In this document: positions 1-8,900 of the stretch, one piece after another | Numbering within the stretch: position 1 is the first letter of the stretch | Layout: every line of letters starts with the position of its first letter | NCBI GenBank assembly: GCA_964419255.1 | Contig: CAYQOU010000045.1 | Coordinates: 1 to 33,035, forward strand | DNA from: CAZPHU01 sp964419255 | Lineage (GTDB): Bacteria; Fibrobacterota; Chitinivibrionia; Chitinivibrionales; CAYFVL01 | Direction: 5' to 3' | Length of the DNA stretch: 33,035 nt | The notes under the pieces: generated by a model | Told to the model about the DNA's origin: nothing | The model's input: the letters and a program-made list of their open reading frames with translations, nothing else | Databases searched by the model: none | Program-made: the position numbers and the translations under genes

Positions 1-18
1 TCTCGAATCTCGAATCTC
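1..18. repeat. 7-bp tandem repeat at the window edge
   Basis: The unit TCTCGAA occurs twice in a row at 1-14, followed by a partial third copy (TCTC). It may continue to the left of the window. It lies just upstream of the first gene, so it could be part of its leader or a simple-sequence repeat. Nothing more can be said from the sequence. Confidence 0.5.
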
Positions 19-49
19 ATCTGGCATTTGCTTTGCTGATCTTTTGGCT

Positions 50-580
50 ATGGTTATTATCCAGTTCTTAGCTCGGCTGATTGCTGTTTTGCGTTCCGCG
101 GCTACACCGGCGCAGGTGGGGGGTGGGTTCATATTCGGGATGGCTATCGGGCTTGTGCCCTCTTTTCCCATAAAGGCACTGCTTTTTATCTGCCTGATTC
201 TCATAAACGTAAATATCGCAATCGCTCTGTTTGCAATGTTTGTCTTTGGGCTGATTGCCTATCTGCTCGACCCGCTGTTTCATTCGGTCGGCTTTTGGCT
301 GCTGGTTCGGATAGATGTCCTGGAGCCGTTGTGGGCAGCACTGTATAATATCCCGTTCGTCCCGTTTACAAATTTCAACAACACCGTTGTTATGGGAGCG
401 ATGATTTGTTCGATTCTGCTTCTGTACCCGGTGTATGTGGGTGTTAAGGCCGGGGTCATCGGCTATCGTGAAAAAATCGAACCTGTGGCCGGGAAATGGA
501 AGGTGGTACAGGTCATCCAGAGAAGCACGCTCTATACCTGGTTCAGGCGGCTGAGCAGATTGGGAGAAGAGCTGTTGTGA
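50..580 (+). CDS. TIGR03546-family inner-membrane protein
   Basis: A 176-residue integral membrane protein. Hydrophobic stretches lie at about residues 23-38, 42-72 and 111-137. The N-terminal pattern (short amphipathic helix, SAATPAQVGGG, FGMAIGLVP) and the LLDPLFH motif at 72-78 match my memory of TIGR03546, a small family related to DUF2062 membrane proteins. That family typically sits directly before a TIGR03545 gene, as it does here. Function is unknown. I chose ATG 50; a TTG at 44 is in frame, and the frame stays open to the window edge without another plausible start. The stop overlaps the next start in a GTGA arrangement, so the two genes are probably translationally coupled and may form one complex. 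Family assignment is from recollection plus the diagnostic neighbour. Confidence 0.75.
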   Translation: MVIIQFLARLIAVLRSAATPAQVGGGFIFGMAIGLVPSFPIKALLFICLILINVNIAIALFAMFVFGLIAYLLDPLFHSVGFWLLVRIDVLEPLWAALYNIPFVPFTNFNNTVVMGAMICSILLLYPVYVGVKAGVIGYREKIEPVAGKWKVVQVIQRSTLYTWFRRLSRLGEELL

Positions 581-2385
581 GAAAAAAGGGACTCATCTTC
601 CTGCTGATCGTCATCGCGGTAGTTGGCGGTTTTCTTTTCCTTTTTGCCGACAAGCTTGTCGAATGGGGGATGGAAAAGGCGGGTAGCGCCGTTGTGGGGG
701 CGAGGGTTGAGTTCAGCGGTGTTGATCTGAGAGTTTTTTCGGTCAGCATGAGCTGGGATCGACTGCAGGTGACCAATCCTCAGAACACCTGGAGAAATCT
801 TTTTGAAACAGGATATGTTGAGCTGAATCTTGCTCTCGAGCCGCTTCTGCTGAAGAGGTTTGTCATTCAGAACATGCAGACCGACAGTCTCCAGTTCAAC
901 ACCGAGCGAAAGACCGATGGTGCGCTGCCTGGGAACACAACGACGGATCCGGGTACGGTCGGGAGGGTCCAGACGCTTATATACGAGGAACTGGAGACTC
1001 TTCCCGGATATCAGATTGCCAATCTGGAGGAGATCAACGTCGACTCAATCATCCGTATACTTTCACTGCAAACCCCGTCGGTGGTCGATTCGCTGGAAAC
1101 GGCAACCGATTCTATGCGTAATTACTGGAACAAGCAGACTGATAATCTTCCATCCCGGCAGGAGATTGTCGCGCTTCGCCGGAAGCTGGAGTCGATACAA
1201 GCTGGTGAGGCTGATACGCCCGAGGAGATAAAAGAGGGGCTTTCCACTGTACGGGAGGTTGGTAATCAGATTGATTCGCTGCAAAAAGGTGTCACCGAGT
1301 CGCGCAGGCAGTTTCAGATGGATGTAGAGGATGTTCAGGATTATGACAAAACAGTATCGGGGAGCATATCGGATGATGTTGAACGGGCAAAAAAGCTGGC
1401 CGATATTCCGGAGGTTTCGCCAACGGAGGTTACCCGCGCACTTTTTGGGCCGCAAATAGCCAACTACCTTCTTACCGCACTCAATATCATCGGTACGGCA
1501 CGGTATTATGAGAGTATGCTTCAGAAGGAAGAGCCGGAGAAGAGGAAAGATCCTCCTCGTCTGGCCGGCCAGACCATTCGGTACACCGGCGTTAGGGAAT
1601 GGCCGAAACTCTGGATTCAACGCATGTCTGTATCCGCGGTGATTGCCGGTATTTTCGGCAAAGGCAGTATGGAGAATGTATCTTCTTTCCAGGAGCTGAT
1701 CGGGCTTCCGATGAGGGTTGGCATCTCTGGAACTGATGAAAACGGTGGGAGTCTGGAGCTGAGTGGGGTTTTTGATTACCTGGGAGATATTCCAAAGGAC
1801 AGCATAGCGCTGAGTGTTGCCGGCATTAGGATACAGGGCAGCGATATAACCCGATCAGATCTTTTCCCCTTTGTTATCGATGAAGGAACCGGAAACGTTT
1901 CGGGGGCGTTGGCGTTTGTGGGCGAAAGGTTCTTGAGTGAGGGGAGATTTACGGGGAATAACATTTCCTTTGTGGAGGAGAATACGCCAGGGGAAAATGA
2001 TAACAATAAGCAACTTCGATCTGTGCGGCAGGATATTATCAATTCCGTTTCCAGTTTTTCGGTTGAGGTATTTTCGGAGTTTGTGGAAGACCGGTTTACC
2101 CTTAATCTTGATAGTGATATCGGCAGGCTTGTAGCCAATGCTATACAAAAAATGCTTGGTAAAGAGATTAATGCTGTAACCGACATGATACGAAAAAGAA
2201 TAAGCCGGCAAGTCAAAACTGCAGAAAAAGAGCTTCAAGGTAGTGTTACAGAGCTACAATCGATTCAGCAAGCCTTTACTGAGAAAAGCGATCAACTGCA
2301 GGAAATTGAGAAAACAGTGCGGAGGAAGATCGCAGCACTCAAAAAAGAGGCTGGTGGCGGTATATTGGAAAAAATACAGTTTTAA
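577..2385 (+). CDS. TIGR03545-family AsmA-like envelope protein
   Basis: A 602-residue protein with one N-terminal membrane anchor (about residues 5-24) and a large presumed periplasmic part. The first 120 residues after the anchor (VGARVEFSGVDL, LEPLLLKRFVIQNM) resemble the N-terminal strands of AsmA/TamB-type proteins. Charged heptad-like segments follow at about 155-270, with another coiled coil at the C terminus (about 545-595). Start choice: GTG 577 has a strong ribosome site (GGGAGAAGA at 562-570, six bases away) and overlaps the upstream stop. An ATG at 496 is in frame but would put 27 residues in front of a clean anchor and overlap the previous gene by 85 bases. TIGR03545 and TIGR03546 recur as a two-gene pair in outer-membrane bacteria. 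A role in lipid or envelope traffic is inference from the AsmA resemblance. Confidence 0.75.
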   Translation: MRKKGLIFLLIVIAVVGGFLFLFADKLVEWGMEKAGSAVVGARVEFSGVDLRVFSVSMSWDRLQVTNPQNTWRNLFETGYVELNLALEPLLLKRFVIQNMQTDSLQFNTERKTDGALPGNTTTDPGTVGRVQTLIYEELETLPGYQIANLEEINVDSIIRILSLQTPSVVDSLETATDSMRNYWNKQTDNLPSRQEIVALRRKLESIQAGEADTPEEIKEGLSTVREVGNQIDSLQKGVTESRRQFQMDVEDVQDYDKTVSGSISDDVERAKKLADIPEVSPTEVTRALFGPQIANYLLTALNIIGTARYYESMLQKEEPEKRKDPPRLAGQTIRYTGVREWPKLWIQRMSVSAVIAGIFGKGSMENVSSFQELIGLPMRVGISGTDENGGSLELSGVFDYLGDIPKDSIALSVAGIRIQGSDITRSDLFPFVIDEGTGNVSGALAFVGERFLSEGRFTGNNISFVEENTPGENDNNKQLRSVRQDIINSVSSFSVEVFSEFVEDRFTLNLDSDIGRLVANAIQKMLGKEINAVTDMIRKRISRQVKTAEKELQGSVTELQSIQQAFTEKSDQLQEIEKTVRRKIAALKKEAGGGILEKIQF

Positions 2386-2692
2386 CCGCAAGGAATCGAT
2401 AAAAGTGTGTTCGCCAGCCTGATTTGGAGAAAAGTGAAACTCCTGTTGATACTGGATCAGGAATATGTGAGTATATAGATATCCGAATTGAGTGGTTCTG
2501 AGCTGACGAGTCATGCAATCTCTTATGGCCGAAGGGCTGAAGTATTCTTGCAATCTTGTAGAATGCTCTTAGTGATCTTATCAGGAGTGACAAAACATCA
2601 TGCTGTATGGGGTTTAGGACGGACCGCCGCGAGGAAATCGCTTATTTGGGAGAGTATGATAATTGTGATCGCCTTTAATCTGGTTAATTCTA
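2386..2692. other. Gene-free stretch before the histidine kinase
   Basis: About 307 bases separate the TIGR03545 gene from the kinase. A 73-codon frame at 2488-2709 has no ribosome site, recognisable domain or biased composition and overlaps the kinase start, so I do not call it. I see no strong terminator hairpin and no well-spaced sigma70 promoter. The stretch presumably carries the kinase promoter. Confidence 0.5.
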
Positions 2693-5600
2693 ATGTCTAC
2701 GAAAAATAGAAGACTGAAAAAAAGTAAGAAAGATGCCGATCACCCTGAATCGGGATTATCTGATCAGCTCAGTCACATGATTCTCGAATATGCCGGGGAA
2801 GCGATAATTGTTTGTGACAGCGAGGGTATAGTTGTACGGGTCAGCAGAGCGACGCTGTCATTTTGTGAAAACGATCCGGTTGGCAGACGGTTCAAGAATG
2901 TTTTCTCACTTGATAAAGAATCTACGGGTGAATGCTTCAACATAGAACCTGCTCTTGAGGGCATACCAGTCTTACAAACCGAAGTAATCATGGAGCAGAC
3001 CCGTTGCGGTAAACGTCACCTGCTGGCATCCGCATCCCCTCTCCCGTTTTCGGATGCCGAAAATGGATGCGTCGTTGTCATGACTGACATCACGGAAAGA
3101 AAAGAGGCGGAGAAGGAGCGCGAACGAGTTCTCAGACGTCTGATTCACATTTCCTCAAAGGCTCAGCAGCAGGCCGGAGAGCTGGAGGCGGTATTTTCCT
3201 CTCTTGCCGAGCCCATTATAATATTCGATGGTGAAGGGACGATTATACGTGTCAATAACGCGGCCGGCAAGCTTTTGGGAACCGATTGTATCGAACAAAC
3301 CTTCGAGCAGCTTGCGCTGAAAAACGATCTGCGGCTTGCCGATAAAACAAAGCCAACAGTCGATTCACTCGTTACGTTTCATGCATTGAAGGGTGAAACG
3401 ATAACCGGTATAGAGTATTCACTGGTTAATGCATCCGGGGAGCGCAAAACCTTGACTTGCTCTGCCAGTCCGATACGTTCGGGGGGCAAAATCACCGGAG
3501 CAGTGGTCGTGTTTCATGACATATCCGAGAGGCGGTGGGCTGAGGATGCTCTTAAGCGGAGTGAGAAACGATTCCGCAAGCTTTCCGAAACCAGCACCAT
3601 CGGCCTGATTATAAATGATATGAGAGGAAATCTCAACTACGCAAATCCGTCGGTACTAACCATGCTTGGATATGATCGTGAAGACATAACTATGGGGCGG
3701 ATTAACTGGGCCATGTTAACTCCTCAAGAATACAATATACGTGATTATAGAGCTTTGCGGGAGCTTCAGAAAAGGGGCCGGTGTGAACCGTATGAAAAAG
3801 AGTTGATAGGCAAAGATGGGAGGCGTATCCCGGTGCTTATAGGAACGACGGTTCTTGAGGAGAGCGAAAAAGACAAAAAGGAAGCGGCTTCTTTCATAAT
3901 GGATCTTTCTGCTTTGAAGCAGGCTGAGAAGGATCTCAGAAGCATCGAGTGGCTTTTGACCCGCAACTTGGTGTCGGCAAGTTCATTCAGGTCGAAGCTA
4001 CGAGAAGGCATATTGCCGGGCGGTAATATGTCGGGGGAAATATACCAGTCGGCGGGACGTGATATCCTGCTTGATATTGCAGGGGACTATATCAACCTGC
4101 TTGGCACATCTGCCGCAATACACAATCGGGACGGTTCGTATGCGTTTGCGGTCTGCTCATCAGATTGGTGTCATCTTCTCAGCTCCCTGTCCCGAGAGGT
4201 CGAAAACGGCGGGGAGGGGGCCGGAACTGAAATGAAATGCTGCGATGAACACTGTTGGAAAGCACCCGTTCTCCAGGCGATAGAGCAGGGAAAACCTGTC
4301 GATATAATCGGACGGATGGGGATGTCAGTATATGCGGTACCAATTGTTTTGAGTGATGGTGAAATCGTCGGGGCACTGCATTTCTGTTACGGAAATCCGC
4401 CGCAGGATGAAGCGTCTCTGTCGCGTATCGCCCGCACATATGATGTGCCCGTGAAAGTTTTGCAAAAGAAGACTATTTCGCACGAGAAAAGACCGCCGTT
4501 TATCATCGATATCGCCAGGAGTCGTCTGGAGTCATCTGCCCGTCTTATTGCCGTTATGGTGGAGCGTAAACGCGCGAAAGCTGAGTTGCAACGTGCCCAT
4601 GATGAAATGGAAGATCGTGTAGCCAGGCGTACCGCGGAATTGACATTGTCAAACAAGCGTTTACAAAAAGAAATAGATGAACGTCTTAAGGCCCAGGAAA
4701 AACTGTCCCAACGGCAGCAGGCATTGGAATCTGTTTATGGTATAGCCACCACATATGGCGACAGCCTCTCGGATGTTCAGGATCAGGTCGTGTTGCGTCT
4801 TGCTCATATACTCGACATTCCGTTTGTTGCTACCGATTATTTGCTGCAGGATGGTACCAGCAGGGGCGTGTATGTGGTCAATGGTAATCTGAATCATTAC
4901 GACTCGGTTTTGTTCGAAGGATATCCTCTTCAAGCGGTCTATCAGCAACAAATGATATGTCAGCTTCAGGGCGAGCAGTTGAAGAAGCTGACGCTGCATT
5001 TGCCGTCACAGTATAAACAACGGGTGAAAGCATTTCTGGGGGTACCGGTTCGTGATTCCGCAGGACAACTCAACGGCGCAATTTGCCTTCTGACCGAAAC
5101 GGAACGCTACTTTTCCGAATATGAGGTGCATCTTGTAGAAATATATGCCAGATATATCGGGCATGAAATCAGAAGAACGAGACTGGAGCAGCAGCTTTTG
5201 CATTCACAGCGGATGAAATTGTTGGGGCAGATCGCAACTGGAGTTGCTCATGAAGTGCGTAATCCGTTGAATGCCATTCTCGCTCTTTCGGAGGCGTTGT
5301 TCGATGATATGGAAGATAATATCGAGTATCAGCCGTATGTGGAACATATTCGTCAGCAGGTGACCCGTTTGTCATCGCTGATGCGTGACCTGCTCGATCT
5401 GGGGAGACCCCAGCGTCAATTCGATTTCCAAAGGGAGGCTCTAGGATCGGTTGTATCCGAGGCCGTGGAGGAATGGGAGCAAAATTATAAACACGATAAA
5501 CAGTCTGTGAAAATAAGGATTCCCCCCGATGCAGGGCACTGGCACATCAGTATCGATAGAAGACGAATCAGACAGGTTATCATTAACCTTCTGGAAAACA

Positions 5601-5878
5601 GCTGTAATCATGATGTTTCCAATTCCCCGGTTGTCATAGAGACTGTAGCAGAGGGAAACCGCGTGAAAATACGAATAATCGATCAGGGGGAAGGCATTGC
5701 GGAGGAACACCTGGATCAGCTGTTTCAACCTTTCTTTACCACAAGAACCGGTGGTACCGGATTGGGACTGAGTGTCGTGAAACATATCATCGAAGTTCAC
5801 GGCGGGGGCATATCAATCATCAACAATGATCCGCCTCCGGGTACCACAGCTGAGCTGTGGCTCCCCAGAGTATCCTGA
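2693..5878 (+). CDS. Soluble multi-sensor histidine kinase (PAS x3, PocR-like, GAF)
   Basis: A 1,061-residue kinase with no transmembrane segment, so probably cytoplasmic. Domains in order: PAS at about 27-140, PAS at 162-283, PAS at 290-412, a PocR-like sensory domain at about 450-595, a coiled coil at 622-675, GAF at 680-830, then HisKA and HATPase_c. The phosphoacceptor is His853 in GVAHEVRNPLNAI. The N-box asparagine is Asn969 (NLLENS), and the glycine boxes are DQGEG and GGTGLGLSV. The PocR-like part has a cysteine cluster (CCDEHC, 516-521), then GKPV and YAVPI, spaced as in that family, where cysteines bind a ligand or metal. No response regulator lies next to it, so it is an orphan and its output is unknown. 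The start lacks a clear ribosome site; ATG 2777 is a later alternative but would cut into the first PAS domain. Confidence 0.9.
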   Translation: MSTKNRRLKKSKKDADHPESGLSDQLSHMILEYAGEAIIVCDSEGIVVRVSRATLSFCENDPVGRRFKNVFSLDKESTGECFNIEPALEGIPVLQTEVIMEQTRCGKRHLLASASPLPFSDAENGCVVVMTDITERKEAEKERERVLRRLIHISSKAQQQAGELEAVFSSLAEPIIIFDGEGTIIRVNNAAGKLLGTDCIEQTFEQLALKNDLRLADKTKPTVDSLVTFHALKGETITGIEYSLVNASGERKTLTCSASPIRSGGKITGAVVVFHDISERRWAEDALKRSEKRFRKLSETSTIGLIINDMRGNLNYANPSVLTMLGYDREDITMGRINWAMLTPQEYNIRDYRALRELQKRGRCEPYEKELIGKDGRRIPVLIGTTVLEESEKDKKEAASFIMDLSALKQAEKDLRSIEWLLTRNLVSASSFRSKLREGILPGGNMSGEIYQSAGRDILLDIAGDYINLLGTSAAIHNRDGSYAFAVCSSDWCHLLSSLSREVENGGEGAGTEMKCCDEHCWKAPVLQAIEQGKPVDIIGRMGMSVYAVPIVLSDGEIVGALHFCYGNPPQDEASLSRIARTYDVPVKVLQKKTISHEKRPPFIIDIARSRLESSARLIAVMVERKRAKAELQRAHDEMEDRVARRTAELTLSNKRLQKEIDERLKAQEKLSQRQQALESVYGIATTYGDSLSDVQDQVVLRLAHILDIPFVATDYLLQDGTSRGVYVVNGNLNHYDSVLFEGYPLQAVYQQQMICQLQGEQLKKLTLHLPSQYKQRVKAFLGVPVRDSAGQLNGAICLLTETERYFSEYEVHLVEIYARYIGHEIRRTRLEQQLLHSQRMKLLGQIATGVAHEVRNPLNAILALSEALFDDMEDNIEYQPYVEHIRQQVTRLSSLMRDLLDLGRPQRQFDFQREALGSVVSEAVEEWEQNYKHDKQSVKIRIPPDAGHWHISIDRRRIRQVIINLLENSCNHDVSNSPVVIETVAEGNRVKIRIIDQGEGIAEEHLDQLFQPFFTTRTGGTGLGLSVVKHIIEVHGGGISIINNDPPPGTTAELWLPRVS

Positions 5879-5982
5879 AATAACGGGAATTTAAACTTAG
5901 AGGCACACGACAACTCGACTACACGACGGTGAGCCTATATAACAATTAACAAGTGCTTCCACTAATCTACAAGCTTTACAGT

Positions 5983-8900
5983 TTATTCTTTTTTGATACC
6001 AACCATAACTCTTTTTTCGAATACTACGCTTTTATTCTGTAAAACCTGAACGATAGCCATGTAGGTTCCCGGACCAACTTTTCGTCTGCGGTTGTTGGTC
6101 GCATCCCAAAGATATTGAAGGGTATCATTTACTGGTACGAATGTCCGCTCAGTAAGTAAATTACCGACACCATCGAAAATACTTAAATGGCCTTCTGTGG
6201 AACTACCGATAACCGGGGTTATGGATTGCAGACTAAAGTGCATGTAAGGGGTGCCGAACGGAAGCGGGTTCGGCCGGACCGTTAGAGTCCACTGATACGG
6301 AACTGTTCTGACAGTAAGTGGACATCTGCGATTATTCGGGTTACGTTGCCTGAAATTATTTGCATCAGAAATCATAGTGGTGTCGATCCAAATTTCGTCC
6401 CCGTCTCTGGGATAAGAGACGGTCGGTGGGTTGTATGAGTTTACGACGAAAATATGGCGATACGGCTGGTTTTCCACTATGGTTAAATTTAACCGGTAAT
6501 TGTTGTGTGCGGTAGATGACAAAATAAACGGTTCGATTTCCGTATTAGTGATCTCTTTGACAGGCTCCGAATACAGGACCACCAGGGTATCTACCCGGGG
6601 AATATTTTGATCGGCAACACGGCCGGGAATGAAAACCGCACTTTTGATAACGGGAGCTGCACGATCGATAAAATCTATTGTGCGGACCGTATCGGGAAAA
6701 GCCGTGAATCGAACATCGGCACTCATCAAACCGTTCGTCACCAAAGCGTCGCTGTTAATAACATGATTTACGGCAATAGAAACGGCTGAATCAGACACCT
6801 CCGATAGAAAGCCTTTATCCACGGAATAACGCTCTCCATTATATCGTAATGATATCGATGCGATTTCCTGAAGTGCTATATCCCTGTCAAATTCGATATA
6901 CCCGTGATCGATTACGCCGTCCGCATTTTGGTCGGTGTACCATGCGCTTTCTATAAAAGCTGCACCTTCCATAAAGCCGACCAGCACTGGTTTGTTGTTC
7001 GGATGGGGGTAGTTGCCGTGAACATCGGGTATGCCATCCTGGCCCGGAGTAAGGTAGAGGGAGTCGCCGGGTGATATGCCGCGTTCTCCGGAGACTACAA
7101 TCCGAACTCCTCCCATAGGATCCGGCTGATGCGAGAGAACCGTAAGATTGGTGATTGCGTCGTCAGCATGCTTTGCATTCAGACGCAAGCCGATGAATCG
7201 GGTGGTATCGACAATTTCACTGAATGAAACGATGAGCACATCACTGTTGGCGTTTTTATTCTCTACCAGTGTAGCATGCGTGAGGACCGGACCGGCGCTG
7301 TCATGAAGGGTGAAGGTACTGGTGAACTGTTGGGCACGGTGAGTTACGGTGACAGAGCCGCTACTGAATTGAATGCCTTCGGAAAAACCGGTTGCAAGAT
7401 CGGAAAAACCTGTTAACGGTGCACCGGCAGATCGACTGCCCGTGACAGTGTAAGGGCCTGCAATATCAACAGAGGCTGTCGTATCCGGAAAACCAATGCT
7501 GATCAGATCGGGCGGCTGAGCCAACTCACCGGTAAACAAAACTGTAAGACTATCGATGACTCCGTCGCCATTTGTGTCAAGAAACCAACCGGTTCGCGAA
7601 ACGGGGTGGGTCGTCGTACTGTAAAGAAATGTGCTCGAGTAATCGGATGGATTGAAGGGATCCTGGTATCTGATCCAGACGCTATCACCACCGAATGCGG
7701 AGATCGCATTGGAAGGGCGAACCGCGGCTCCTGCACTGGTGACCAGCATAGGTGCACCGATGAAAATGCCGGTCCCGGCACCTGTTTCGCGTAGGACGAC
7801 CGCATTACTGTCGCCGGTTGCCGGGCTGGTTACGTATGCGTACAGGCTATCTACTGCCATACTGTCAATGTTTCCATTCGGGTCGTTGACTTCTATAATG
7901 AAACTGGTGGTGTCAATTTTTATCTTGGGGTCGATAACAGCATTTGTGGCAGCGTCCCGTATCACCAGCTCCCCATCGTACTGCTCCGCACCGGTAAATT
8001 CTATGTAAAAATGATGATTGCTGAAAGCACATCCGTAGCATTCTTCACAATCGATAGATGGACCACCGAATAGTGTTATATCAACAACGTTTGCTCCCTG
8101 GTCAACCGGCACCATGACATTGAAATTGTATTTGTCGGTGGCAGCATCGTATCGGATCAAATCGGCACTGTTTTCAAGCTCATGACCGTTGACCCAAATC
8201 TCATTGAGCGAGCCGTCTTCAGTAATCTGTGCCCATCCTGAAACCTCCACCTGAGCAGTAGCATGGTTTTCCAACGCCACGTAATCCTCACTCGGGTTAT
8301 GAAGCGGTGAGGTGACCTGGGCGGTCATCTCGTAGTTGGTTTTCTTAGAGGACTGTTCTATATGTGAGGGTGAATAGCCCCAGACAAATTCGTTTTTGCG
8401 ATACACGGTTATGTAGCGGTTTATCTCCATGTTCCAGTAGTCGGTATCGACATCCTCCTTCTGCCCTTCCTCAATACCGCCAAAATCAAAGGGATCTTCC
8501 GGCCGGCTGTGTGGCCGCCAGCTCCAGTCGTTTCCACCGGGCCTGTGAGTGGCCGGTTCGTTAAGAAGATCATCATTAAAAGGAAGATTTCTTTTGACAA
8601 AAAGTATATCCAGCCGGAAGCGCGCCTGGGATTCCATGACCGCATCACCAAGCGGAATCGTGAAATACCACGCATAGGTATTGTCGGTTTCATCGTATGT
8701 TTCAGGCATCATGACCGGTTTTTCTCTTTGAAGTGGGATATCGACGGTTTCCTTGAAATGTTCATCCTGAAAACCGTCTGATCCATACTTGATTCCGATA
8801 TCCACCCGTGCGCCAAGATCAGCCATCTCCTCTTCGGTGCCGCGCATATACAGCCGTAGCTCCAGCGAATCGTAACTTTTATGATCTTGGTTGACAAATA

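Noticed and set aside
496..576. ATG 496 as the start of the TIGR03545 gene
   Set aside because: It would overlap the upstream gene by 85 bases and add 27 residues before the membrane anchor; GTG 577 has a strong ribosome site at the right distance.
2488..2709. Short plus-strand frame before the histidine kinase
   Set aside because: No ribosome site, no recognisable domain, and it overlaps the kinase start.
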